DNA from: Paracoccaceae bacterium
Lineage (GTDB): Bacteria > Pseudomonadota > Alphaproteobacteria > Rhodobacterales > Rhodobacteraceae
Reading direction: 5' to 3'
Assembly: GCA_027489355.1 (NCBI GenBank)
Contig: JAIXZY010000013.1
Coordinates: 1 to 33,337 of the forward strand
Length of the DNA stretch: 33,337 nt
Both the position numbers and the translations under genes were made by a program. Under the pieces are notes generated by a model. It made no database searches. It was not told the origin of the DNA and worked only from the letters and a program-made list of their open reading frames with translations. The stretch's first letter is position 1. Each line of letters starts with the position of its first letter. This document shows positions 25,199-32,804 of the stretch, one piece after another.

Positions 25199-26074
25199 TC
25201 AGCTGGTCGCAGAGATCAGCGCGGTTCCCGCCACGGCCAGCGCAGCGCCGACCCAGGCCAATGGGCCGGGGATGCGGCGGTAGACGGCCCAGACCATTGG
25301 CAGGATCAGGATGGGGGTGGTGGAGGACAGCGTCGTGACGATCCCCACATCCCCCCGCGCCAGGGCGGCCATCAGGAAGGACATGCCGATGACCATGCCC
25401 GCCAGCGCCGAGAACGCGATCTGCCGGACCTCGGTGCGAGAGGGCAGGGCGGCGGGGCGGAAGGCGGGGAGCGCAAGGAGCGCGATAAAGAACAGCGCCC
25501 CGGCCCCCGACCGCACCACCATCGCGGCCACTGGATCGGCCCCGGAAAGCATCGCCGGGCGGGCGAGGAGACTGCCCAACGCCTGCGCCAAGGAGGTGAC
25601 GAGGCCAAGACAGATGCCGATCCACAAGGGCTTCGGCGTCCGTGCCCCCTCTTCCTGCCTGGGTCCCATCACGGCCAGGGCGATCCCGGCAACGATCAGG
25701 CCGACACCGGCGGCTTGCACCGGCGTGACCGTTTCGCCCCGGAAGCCGAAGCCAAGGACCAGCGCGAAGGGCGAGGCGGTGGTGAAAAGAAGGGCCGAAA
25801 TGCGCGGACCGGTGTACTGGATCGTCGCGATATAGGTCAGCGAGCCGACCATGATCCCCGAGGCGGAGGAGGCCGTCAGCCACAGGACCATTTCCAGGTC
25901 CAGCGTCCTCCACCCGCCCGTGACCGCGACGATCACAGCGGTCATCAGGAACGCGAGGCTCATCTGCCAGCGCGACAGTTGTAGCGGTCCGACCCGGCCA
26001 GAGACCGAGTCGATGAACATCGCCGAGGCCGCAAAGGCCGTCGCCGCTGCAAGGGAAAGGATTACCGCAAGCAC
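25199..26074 (-). CDS. EamA-family (drug/metabolite superfamily) transporter
   Basis: A 291-residue inner-membrane protein with about ten helices in two EamA halves (first half ends GETVTPVQAAGVGLIVAGIALAVMG; second ends IPGPLAWVGAALAVAGTALI). It starts with GTG at 26074, with a G-rich stretch about 10 bases before. It lies between the CoA-transferase gene and the aminotransferase gene, all on the minus strand, and may be cotranscribed with the former. It is the third family member in the window. Substrate unknown. Confidence 0.9.
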   Translation of the reverse strand: MLAVILSLAAATAFAASAMFIDSVSGRVGPLQLSRWQMSLAFLMTAVIVAVTGGWRTLDLEMVLWLTASSASGIMVGSLTYIATIQYTGPRISALLFTTASPFALVLGFGFRGETVTPVQAAGVGLIVAGIALAVMGPRQEEGARTPKPLWIGICLGLVTSLAQALGSLLARPAMLSGADPVAAMVVRSGAGALFFIALLALPAFRPAALPSRTEVRQIAFSALAGMVIGMSFLMAALARGDVGIVTTLSSTTPILILPMVWAVYRRIPGPLAWVGAALAVAGTALISATS

Positions 26075-26087
26075 AGGCGCGACCCCC

Positions 26088-26115
26088 GTAGGGTGGGCAA
26101 TCTGCCCACCTACCC
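26088..26115. repeat. REP-like 28-base palindrome, copy 1
   Basis: Starts GTAGGGTGGGCAATCTGCCC and is followed by ACCTACCC. GGTGGGCA and TGCCCACC form the arms. The identical 28 bases recur at 29708-29735. Here its end supplies the TAG stop (minus strand, 26112-26110) of the aminotransferase gene and it lies 14 bases upstream of the EamA start. Confidence 0.85.
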
Positions 26116-27288
26116 GATGACAGCCGCGATGGCCGCCGCCAGCACCGGTACGGTCTTCGCGTTCAGCCCCGCGATGTTGATCCGGCTGTCGCCGACCATG
26201 TAGATGCCGTGCTCTTCCCGCAGCCGGTTCACCTGTGCCTCGGTCAGGCCCAACCGGCTGAACATGCCGCGATGCGAGGCCACGAAGTCGAAGCGGTCCG
26301 AGTTCGTCGCCCGGCGCAGCTCATCGGCCAGCTGCTTTCGCAGCCCCAGCATGTTCTGGCGGACCTCTTCCAGCTCGGCTTTCCACTCGGTGGTCAGCGC
26401 CGCATCCTCAAGGATCATCGTCACCAGCCGCGCGCCGTGGTCGGGGGGGAAGCTGTAGTTCTGCCGGTTCAAAAAGTTCAGGTTGCCCTGCACCACGGCC
26501 TTGCGGTCTGGCGAGGTGAGCGCGATCAGGATGCCGGTGCGTTCCCGATAGATGCCGAAGTTCTTCGAGCAGGAGGCCGCGATGAGCACCTCCGGGAAAG
26601 CCGCCGCGATCTTGCGTGTCGCTTCCGCGTCAGCGTCCAGCCCGTCGCCGAAACCCTGGTAGGCAAGGTCGACAAACGGCACCGCGCCCTTCTTCTGCAG
26701 AAGCGCGATCACCTGGTCCCACTGCTCCGCGCTCAGGTTCGCGCCGGTCGGGTTGTGGCAGCAGCCGTGGAGCAGCACCGCGTCCCCGGCGGCCACGCCG
26801 TCCAGGTCGGCCATCAGGCCCGGGAAGTCGACACCCGACGTGGCAACATCGAAGTAACGATACTCCACCCCGGTCATGCCGAGGTACTTCACGATCGACG
26901 GATGGTTCGGCCAGGTCGGCGCGCTCATCCAGACCCGCGCCTTGGGGTTCGCCATCCGGATCAGCTCCAGCGCCTGCCGGATCGCACCGGTCCCGCCGGG
27001 GGTCGCGACCGAGGCCGCGCGGTCGGCGTAGCCCTCGCCCAGGATCATGCCCACCATCGCAGCGTTATAGGCTGGTTCCCCGGCAAGGCCCGTATAGGTC
27101 TTGGTCGTCTCGACCTCCCACAGCTTCTTCTCGGCTGCCTTGACCGCCCGCATGACCGGGGTCAGCCCGGTTGCGTCCTTGTAGACGCCGACGCCAAGGT
27201 CGATCTTCGTGGTCCGCGGGTCCTCGCGGAACATGGCGATGAGTTGCAGGATCTTGTCCTGCGGCTGGGGGTTCAGGGTTTCGAGCAT
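26110..27288 (-). CDS. Aromatic/aspartate aminotransferase (class I)
   Basis: A 392-residue pyridoxal-phosphate enzyme of the bacterial aspartate/aromatic (TyrB/AspC) type that swaps amino groups between an amino acid and 2-oxoglutarate. Key residues are visible: N179-P-T-G, D207-L-A-Y210, the cofactor lysine in SCSKNFGIYRERTG (K242) and a C-terminal SRINIAGLN with the carboxylate-binding arginine. Length is normal. The start MLETLNPQPQDKI at 27288 matches the family; an in-frame ATG at 27345 would add 19 odd residues. Substrate preference (aspartate, tyrosine or phenylalanine) cannot be settled here. Its stop codon lies in a REP-like palindrome. The sulfurtransferase gene lies 63 bases upstream on the same strand. 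Confidence 0.93.
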   Translation of the reverse strand: MLETLNPQPQDKILQLIAMFREDPRTTKIDLGVGVYKDATGLTPVMRAVKAAEKKLWEVETTKTYTGLAGEPAYNAAMVGMILGEGYADRAASVATPGGTGAIRQALELIRMANPKARVWMSAPTWPNHPSIVKYLGMTGVEYRYFDVATSGVDFPGLMADLDGVAAGDAVLLHGCCHNPTGANLSAEQWDQVIALLQKKGAVPFVDLAYQGFGDGLDADAEATRKIAAAFPEVLIAASCSKNFGIYRERTGILIALTSPDRKAVVQGNLNFLNRQNYSFPPDHGARLVTMILEDAALTTEWKAELEEVRQNMLGLRKQLADELRRATNSDRFDFVASHRGMFSRLGLTEAQVNRLREEHGIYMVGDSRINIAGLNAKTVPVLAAAIAAVIG

Positions 27289-27351
27289 GGGTTTTCCCGG
27301 GGTTCTGGACGCCAGCCCAGTGCCACAAGCTGAACCCGGCGGCAAGAAGCC

Positions 27352-28215
27352 TTACGGCCCCGTTGCGACCCGCAGGTCTTCATACATGCCCCATTCGGCC
27401 CAGGACCCGTCGTAGAGCGCATGGTTCCGGTGCCCGATCCGCTCCAGCGCAAGACTAAGGACCGCTGCCGTAACCCCGGACCCGCAAGAGGTGATCGCGG
27501 GCTTCTTCAGGTCCACGCCCGCCGCCTCGAACACCGCCTTCAGCTCGCCGGGGGATTTCATCGTCCCGTCGGGGTTCAGCACCTCGCCAAAGGGGATGTT
27601 CTTCGACCCCGGAATGTGCCCCGACCGCAGACCGGCGCGCGGCTCCGGTGCCTCTCCCCGGAAACGCGCCGCCGCGCGGGCATCGAGGATCTCGGCCTCG
27701 CCCAGCTTTGCCGCATGGGCCACTTGCGTCACGTCCTTCACCAGATGGTTCTGGCGGGAAACGGTCATGTGCCGGTCGCGGATGACCGGAGGCATGTCCT
27801 CGACCTCGCGGCCCTCGGCCTGCCACTTGGGGAACCCGCCGTCCAGCACCGCCACATCGGTCTTGCCCATCAGTCGAAACGTCCACCAGACCCGCGCCGC
27901 CGAGAAGATGCCCACGCCGTCGTAGACCACGACCTGATGTCCGTCGCCCACGCCCATCGCCCTGAGCCGCGAGATGAACTTCTCGGGCGGCGGGGCCATG
28001 TGGGGCAGGGCGGACCGCTGGTCCGAAATCTCGTCGATGTCGAAGAACCGCGCGCCGGGGATATGGGCTGCGGCATATTCCGCCTTGGCATCCCGGTTCA
28101 TCGCGGGCAGGTACCAGCTGGCGTCCAGCACGCGCAGGTCCGGGTCGCGCAGGTGTTTCGCCAGCCAGTCGGTCGAGACCAGCGTCTTCGGGTCATCCTG
28201 CGGCGATGGTGTCAT
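27352..28215 (-). CDS. sseA: 3-mercaptopyruvate sulfurtransferase
   Basis: A 287-residue two-domain rhodanese-type enzyme. The N-terminal inactive domain holds STDWLAKHLRDPDLRVLDASWYLP, HIPGARFFDIDEISD and VVVYDGVGIFSAARVWW. The C-terminal domain has the active-site loop SCGSGVTA with C244, the C-G-S-G-V-T-A form that marks mercaptopyruvate over thiosulfate as donor. It moves sulfur from 3-mercaptopyruvate to a thiol acceptor. The start at 28215 has GGGAGG 7 bases before it; an ATG at 28251 is less likely. It lies upstream of the aminotransferase gene; transamination of cysteine yields 3-mercaptopyruvate, so a shared cysteine-breakdown role is plausible but not shown. Confidence 0.93.
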   Translation of the reverse strand: MTPSPQDDPKTLVSTDWLAKHLRDPDLRVLDASWYLPAMNRDAKAEYAAAHIPGARFFDIDEISDQRSALPHMAPPPEKFISRLRAMGVGDGHQVVVYDGVGIFSAARVWWTFRLMGKTDVAVLDGGFPKWQAEGREVEDMPPVIRDRHMTVSRQNHLVKDVTQVAHAAKLGEAEILDARAAARFRGEAPEPRAGLRSGHIPGSKNIPFGEVLNPDGTMKSPGELKAVFEAAGVDLKKPAITSCGSGVTAAVLSLALERIGHRNHALYDGSWAEWGMYEDLRVATGP

Positions 28216-28305
28216 GTGCGGCCTCCCGGGGGTTGCCCCGGATATATGCACCGCCGCAGGACCCTTGCAAGCGGCGCGGGAGGTCGGCCCCCCGCGCCAA
28301 GGCGT

Positions 28306-28587
28306 TTACTTCACCAGCGCCTTCTTCAGCATGCCCGCGATCACGGTCAGGATCGCCCCGCCGACGCCGCCACCGGCGACCGACTGCACCAGCGCGCCGA
28401 TGTCGAGGTTCGACAGGTCAAGCCCCGTGCCGCCCCCCGCCATCATGCTGGTCAGAAGCCCGCCCAAGAGGCCACCAACGCCGCCCACGACCGAGTTCCC
28501 CGCCGTGCCGAGGCTGGCATTCTTCACCCCCGCCCCCGCCGCGTTGCCGCCGATGAGGCCTGCGATGATCTGGATGATCAGTTCCAT
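28306..28587 (-). CDS. Small glycine-rich, probably membrane-associated protein
   Basis: A 93-residue protein with a repeated small-residue pattern (IIQIIAGLIGGNAAGAG, then VVGGVGGLLGGLLTSMMAGGG, then VQSVAGGGVGGAILTVIAGML) and a short basic end KKALVK. It resembles glycine-zipper helices that pack in or near membranes. The start at 28587 has GGGAG about 9 bases upstream. I recognise similar short alphaproteobacterial proteins of unknown role. It stands between sseA and smpB on the same strand. Confidence 0.7.
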   Translation of the reverse strand: MELIIQIIAGLIGGNAAGAGVKNASLGTAGNSVVGGVGGLLGGLLTSMMAGGGTGLDLSNLDIGALVQSVAGGGVGGAILTVIAGMLKKALVK

Positions 28588-28644
28588 TACCCGTAACTCC
28601 CACTGTCCGCCGGTTCCCGTGACCGGGTTTGCCCGGCCTATCCC

Positions 28645-28661
28645 CCGGACTTGCTGTCCGG
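28645..28661 (-). terminator. Small hairpin between smpB and the glycine-rich gene
   Basis: CCGGAC (28645-28650) pairs with GTCCGG (28656-28661) around a 5-base loop, about 72 bases downstream of the leftward smpB stop. No T-run, so a terminator is only a guess. Confidence 0.3.
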
Positions 28662-28732
28662 CAGGGGAAATTGTGCCAGAAATCGGCAGTTCCGGCAAGA
28701 AATGTTGGAAAAGTGAAAGTTTGGCGGCCGGA

Positions 28733-29212
28733 TCAGTCGCGGCTGTTGTGCTTCAGAAGCCGGGCCTTGTCGCGTTCCCAGTCGCGCTTGGCGCTGGTCT
28801 CACGCTTGTCGGCAAGCTTCTTGCCCTTGGCGATCCCCAGCTTCAGCTTCACGATGCCGCGGTCGTTGAAATACATCTTCATCGGCACGATCGTCATGCC
28901 CTCGCGACCCACCGCCGACCACAGCCGCGACAGTTCCTTCTTCGACACCAGAAGCTTGCGCCGACGGCGTTCCTCATGCCCGAAGGACTTGGCCTGCAGG
29001 TAGGGAGCGATGTAGCCGTTGAGCAGCCACAACTCGCCCCCTTCGACCGAGGCATAGCTCTCCGCAATGTTCGCCCCGCCCTGGCGCAGGCTTTTCACCT
29101 CTGACCCCAAGAGCATGATCCCAGCCTCCAGGTCGCTTTCGATGTGGTAATCGAAACGCGCGCGCCGGTTCTCGGCGATCAGCTTGGAGTTGGGATCGGA
29201 CTTGGCCACCAT
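28733..29212 (-). CDS. smpB: SsrA-binding protein SmpB
   Basis: A 159-residue RNA-binding protein that delivers tmRNA to stalled ribosomes. It has the family core: [56 protein letters not shown], a KLLVSKKEL segment and the basic C-terminal tail ([24 protein letters not shown]) that enters the mRNA channel. Length is standard. It is divergent from the ion-channel-like gene, with a 49-base gap. Confidence 0.96.
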   Translation of the reverse strand: MVAKSDPNSKLIAENRRARFDYHIESDLEAGIMLLGSEVKSLRQGGANIAESYASVEGGELWLLNGYIAPYLQAKSFGHEERRRRKLLVSKKELSRLWSAVGREGMTIVPMKMYFNDRGIVKLKLGIAKGKKLADKRETSAKRDWERDKARLLKHNSRD

Positions 29213-29261
29213 GATCCGGTTCAGATAAGGTCTGCGACAGGCTTAGTCCAGAAGGCACGCC

Positions 29262-29711
29262 ATGTTGATGCAAATCGCGCTGGGGTCGGCGGTGCTGGTG
29301 GTGAACGTCCTGGTCATGGCCGTGGCATCCCTGGTGCTGGAGACCGGATTCCGTTCCGTCCATCCCTGGCTGATCGCCCCACCGCAGCGGTTGAAACTGG
29401 TGCTTCTGCTGGTGGCCGTGGGGATCTGGGTGCTTCTTGTCCTGACCCTGAACATCTGGGTCTGGGCCTATGTCCTGTTCGAGACCGGCGTCTTCAAGTC
29501 GATGGAGGAATCGCTCTACTACGCCATTGAGGCCTTCTCGACCCTTGGGCTGGGGGATGTCGTCCCAAACCCTGACTGGCGCATCTTCGCGGCGATGGCG
29601 GCCGTGAATGGCCTGCTCAGCTTCGGTCTGCTCACCGCCCTGCTGGTCGAGGCGCTGCGCCAGGTCCGGTTGGCGCAGTTGGAACGTCGCCACGGTGCGG
29701 AACGCAAGTAG
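29262..29711 (+). CDS. Two-helix ion-channel-like protein with a variant filter
   Basis: A 149-residue inner-membrane protein with hydrophobic segments at about residues 5-27, 45-75 and 107-130. Between the last two is a pore-loop-like STLGLGDVVP (filter T94-L-G-L-G-D99), matching the Ion_trans_2 pore where potassium channels usually have T-V-G-Y-G-D. The substitution of leucine for tyrosine makes potassium selectivity uncertain. The first segment is additional to the two-helix core. GAAGG lies 6 bases before the ATG at 29262. Its TAG stop lies in a REP-like palindrome. No regulatory domain is attached. Confidence 0.75.
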   Translation: MLMQIALGSAVLVVNVLVMAVASLVLETGFRSVHPWLIAPPQRLKLVLLLVAVGIWVLLVLTLNIWVWAYVLFETGVFKSMEESLYYAIEAFSTLGLGDVVPNPDWRIFAAMAAVNGLLSFGLLTALLVEALRQVRLAQLERRHGAERK

Positions 29712-29735
29712 GGTGGGCAATCTGCCCACCTACCC
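29708..29735. repeat. REP-like 28-base palindrome, copy 2
   Basis: Identical over 28 bases to the copy at 26088-26115. Here it supplies both stop codons of two convergent genes: TAG at 29709-29711 for the channel-like gene and TAG (minus strand, 29732-29730) for the lytic transglycosylase gene. Its stem may also act as a two-way terminator. Confidence 0.88.
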
Positions 29736-31664
29736 CTTCAGCTCATCGGTAATCCGCACCGGCCCGACTGCGCCCTTCAGCTTGGCCCGGTAGATCACCA
29801 CGCCTTCGGCCACGCGCATGACATAGGTCCGCGTCTCGCCGAAGGGGATCGTCTCGACCCAGTCGACAACGTCCACATCCGGCCGGCGCGGGTCGCCGAA
29901 TTCGGTCATCCAGCGCTCCGGCCGCCGCGGACCCGCGTTGTAGCCCGAGGCGATGAGCGCGATCGAGGGGCCGAACTTCTCGACCATCTCGGCCAGGTAG
30001 GCCGAGCCCATCGTGACGTTGTAGGCCGGATCGCCCGTCAGCTTGCTCGCGTCGAAGGTCTTGCCCAGCTTGGCCGCCATCAGCTTCGCGGTGCCGGGCA
30101 GGACCTGCATCAGGCCGCGCGCATCGGCGGCGGACCGGGCGGCGGGGTCGAACTCGCTTTCCCGCCGTGCGATCGACAGGGCCAGCGCACGGCTGACCGA
30201 CAACCCGTCGGGGACAAAGTCGGGGATCGGGTAGTAGGCGTGCGACAGGATGATGCCACGCTCGGCCGCGGCCTTGGCGATCAGGACGGCAAGGTGCGGC
30301 TCGTTCCAGGCCAGCGTCATGTCGGCCATCTGCGCCAGCCCGGTCTGATCCTGGCTTTCGCCGAGGTGCAGCAGGAACCGCTTCGCCAAGGTGCGGTCGC
30401 CCGCCTGAAGCAGCACCTCAGCCGCCGCAAGGACCGACGACTGCCGGAACGCCGCGCCTTGCCAGTCGGGCGCCTTGGGGCGGGACAGGAGCCGGTCGTC
30501 CAGCGACAGGCCCAGCCGTTCCGCCGCCAGAAGCCCGTAGAAGGCCGTCTGGTGCGCCGCCGCAGCCTTGTAGCTTGCGGTCCCGTCCTTGCCCGCGGCC
30601 TCTTGCGCCCGCCCGATCCAGTAATGCCCTCGCGCCAGGCTGATCGGGGTCGAGACCCCGGCCAGCAGATGCTGGAAATGCTTCTCGGCGGTGGCGGGAT
30701 CGCCCAACTTCCGCAGGGCGATGAAACCCGCCAGGAATTCCAGGTCGGCATAGGCCGACGCCCCGCCGTTGACGGCGACATGGTGGTTCGCGGCGATCCG
30801 GTAGGCCTCTTTCGCGCGGCCGTTCCGCATCAGGTACCGCGCCAGGACTGCGCGACGCTCGGCCCAGGCTTCGGGTCGGCCCAGGCGTTCGGCGGACTCG
30901 GAGCGGTCGAGGATCAGTTCCGCCGCCTCGTCGTAGAGGTCCCGCTTCATCCGCCAGATGAAACGGTCATAGGCCAGGCCGGCATCGCCCGCCCGCGCCT
31001 TCGGCACCGCCTCGATCAGCGAGGTGACGCCCTTGCTTTCCGTCTGCAACGCGATCCGCGCCCGGGCCAGCGCCTGCAGGTCCTCTGGCACGCGTGCCAG
31101 CATCCGCTCGGCCTCGCGGGTGCGGCCCTCCCACAGCAGGGTGTCGAGCCGCAATTCGTGGACGAAGCTGACCGCCTCGGGCGCAAGGCCGATCATCTCG
31201 GACTCCTGCTCGGCCGAGAAGGCCAGGCTGGACCAGGCCCGCATCGCCTCGGTCTCGGCATCCGCGGGCCGACCGACGGCGAGAAGCGCGCGGACATAGG
31301 CGATGGCGCCGGTGCCGGTTTCGGGCGGACCGGCCTCGAACCAGGCGATGACGCGGGCAGGGTCGGTGGACCGCGCGACGGCCTCTTCACCCTTCTCGCG
31401 CAGAAGCGGCAGGCCGGGCCAGTCGGGACGACGCTGCAGGAACTCTTCGTATTCGCCAAGGCGGCCGTCGCCCGCGCGCAGGCGCTGCCATTCGATCACG
31501 TCGCGCCCCACGCCCGACGGTGCGGTCAACAAGGCGCCGGCCCAATCCTGCTTGGCGGCCAGCTCCAGTGCCGTCCGCATCGCTTGCGTCGTGTCTGCCC
31601 CTGCCGGAAGCGTCTGGAGGCCCAGGGCCAGGACCAGCGCCCGGATCATTGTTCTGCTGCTCAT
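29730..31664 (-). CDS. Soluble lytic murein transglycosylase
   Basis: A 644-residue periplasmic enzyme of the Slt70 type, which cuts peptidoglycan glycan strands to give 1,6-anhydro ends. A signal peptide (RALVLALGLQTLPAGA) is followed by a long helical superstructure (about residues 30-480) with tetratricopeptide-like alpha hairpins. The catalytic domain begins near residue 485: SIARRESEFDPAARS gives E502, then RGLMQVLPGTAKLMA, LDPAYN-type segment TGDPAYNVTMGSAYL, and SGYNAGPRRPERWM. The end has ETIPFGETRTYVMRV, typical of the family. It may be annotated slt. It is divergent from dapA and convergent with the channel-like gene. Confidence 0.94.
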   Translation of the reverse strand: MSSRTMIRALVLALGLQTLPAGADTTQAMRTALELAAKQDWAGALLTAPSGVGRDVIEWQRLRAGDGRLGEYEEFLQRRPDWPGLPLLREKGEEAVARSTDPARVIAWFEAGPPETGTGAIAYVRALLAVGRPADAETEAMRAWSSLAFSAEQESEMIGLAPEAVSFVHELRLDTLLWEGRTREAERMLARVPEDLQALARARIALQTESKGVTSLIEAVPKARAGDAGLAYDRFIWRMKRDLYDEAAELILDRSESAERLGRPEAWAERRAVLARYLMRNGRAKEAYRIAANHHVAVNGGASAYADLEFLAGFIALRKLGDPATAEKHFQHLLAGVSTPISLARGHYWIGRAQEAAGKDGTASYKAAAAHQTAFYGLLAAERLGLSLDDRLLSRPKAPDWQGAAFRQSSVLAAAEVLLQAGDRTLAKRFLLHLGESQDQTGLAQMADMTLAWNEPHLAVLIAKAAAERGIILSHAYYPIPDFVPDGLSVSRALALSIARRESEFDPAARSAADARGLMQVLPGTAKLMAAKLGKTFDASKLTGDPAYNVTMGSAYLAEMVEKFGPSIALIASGYNAGPRRPERWMTEFGDPRRPDVDVVDWVETIPFGETRTYVMRVAEGVVIYRAKLKGAVGPVRITDELKG

Positions 31665-31726
31665 GGCCCTGAATCTGCCTCAGCATGTGCCTGTGGACAA
31701 CCCACAGTTCCGTTAGTGCGCAAGAC

Positions 31727-31755
31727 TTGGCAGCGGGCCTGTCTGCCGCTATGAG
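31727..31755 (+). promoter_or_regulatory. Candidate sigma-70 promoter of dapA
   Basis: TTGGCA (31727-31732) and TATGAG (31750-31755) are separated by 17 bases, 48 bases before the dapA ATG. AAGGAG at 31792-31797 gives a strong ribosome binding site 6 bases before that ATG. The -35 box differs from consensus by one base and the -10 box by two. Confidence 0.45.
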
Positions 31756-31803
31756 AAGCGCGCTTAAACCCGGGCATTTCCGCCCCATCAAAGGAGAAGC
31801 GTC

Positions 31804-32676
31804 ATGATCAGAGGGTCCCTTCCTGCCCTGGTGACGCCGTTCAAGAACGGCGAGCTGGATCTGGTGACGCTGAAGAAACTCGTGGACTGGCACATCGCCG
31901 AGGGCAGCCACGGGATCGTTCCGGTTGGGACCACGGGGGAAAGCCCGACGCTGAGCCATGCCGAGCACCAGAAGGTCATCGAGGAAGTCGTGGCCGCCGC
32001 CGCGGGCCGGGTGCCGGTGATCGCAGGCGCGGGCTCGAACAACACCGTGGAAGGCATCAGCCTGATGCGCCATGCCGAGAAGGTGGGCGCCACCGCCGCG
32101 CTGGTCGTGACGCCCTATTACAACAAGCCGACCCAGGCCGGGATGATCGCGCATTTCACCGCGCTGCACGACTGCTGCCAGCTGCCGATCGTGATCTACA
32201 ACATCCCCGGCCGGTCCGTCGTCGACATGACGCCCGACACGATGGGCACCTTGGCAAAGCTGCCCCGGATCATCGGCGTCAAGGACGCCACCGGCAAGAT
32301 CGAGCGCGTCTCGATGCAGCGCGCGACCTGCGGGGCGGACTTCATCCAGCTCTCGGGCGAGGATGCGACGGCCCTTGGCTTCAACGCGCATGGCGGGGTG
32401 GGTTGCATTTCCGTCACCGCGAACGTGGCACCCCGCCTCTGCGCCGAGTTCCAGGAGGCCACGCTGCGCGGCGATTATGCCAAGGCGCTGGAATACCAGG
32501 ACAAGCTGATGCCGCTGCACGAGGCGATCTTCATCGAGCCGGGCCTTGTCGGCGCGAAATATGCGCTGTCGGTGCTGGGCCTCTGCTCGGACGAAGTGCG
32601 CCTGCCGCTGGTCGGGCTGACCGATGGTACCAAGGCGAAGATCAAGGCCGCGATGAAGCACGCCGGGCTGATCTGA
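31804..32676 (+). CDS. dapA: 4-hydroxy-tetrahydrodipicolinate synthase
   Basis: A 290-residue cytosolic aldolase that condenses pyruvate with aspartate semialdehyde, the first step toward diaminopimelate and lysine. All catalytic residues are visible: G-T-T-G-E-S (T43, T44), a [10 protein letters not shown] segment with Y106, the IYNIPGR strand with Y132 and the Schiff-base lysine in GVKDATG (K160). The length is normal. A strong Shine-Dalgarno precedes the ATG at 31804. Two palindromes and a terminator follow. Confidence 0.96.
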   Translation: MIRGSLPALVTPFKNGELDLVTLKKLVDWHIAEGSHGIVPVGTTGESPTLSHAEHQKVIEEVVAAAAGRVPVIAGAGSNNTVEGISLMRHAEKVGATAALVVTPYYNKPTQAGMIAHFTALHDCCQLPIVIYNIPGRSVVDMTPDTMGTLAKLPRIIGVKDATGKIERVSMQRATCGADFIQLSGEDATALGFNAHGGVGCISVTANVAPRLCAEFQEATLRGDYAKALEYQDKLMPLHEAIFIEPGLVGAKYALSVLGLCSDEVRLPLVGLTDGTKAKIKAAMKHAGLI

Positions 32677-32686
32677 GGGCCAAGCC

Positions 32687-32725
32687 AAATTCCTTCGAAG
32701 GAGTTTGCAATTCTTTTCGAAAAGA
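32687..32725. repeat. Pair of TTCGAA-centred palindromes after dapA
   Basis: TCCTTCGAAGGA (32691-32702, flanked by AAA and TTT) and TCTTTTCGAAAAGA (32712-32725) are two palindromes whose centres are 22 bases apart. Both halves are followed by TTTGC. They sit between the dapA stop and a GC-rich terminator. They could be additional terminator stems or regulator sites. Confidence 0.55.
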
Positions 32726-32728
32726 TTT

Positions 32729-32754
32729 GCGCCCCGTCGGATGCGGCGGGGCGC
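32729..32754 (+). terminator. Terminator-like hairpin downstream of dapA
   Basis: GCGCCCCG (32729-32736) pairs perfectly with CGGGGCGC (32747-32754) around a 10-base loop, followed by TT. It lies 52 bases past the dapA stop. Confidence 0.65.
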
Positions 32755-32804
32755 TTGCCATTTCCGCCCCGCCCGCGCACCTTGCCGCCAACCTGGGAGG
32801 CCCC

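Noticed and set aside
6821-32725. The shared 22-base spacing of repeats at 6821-6851 and 32691-32725 as one system
   Set aside because: The sequences are unrelated; the equal spacing is most likely coincidence or simple two-turn geometry.
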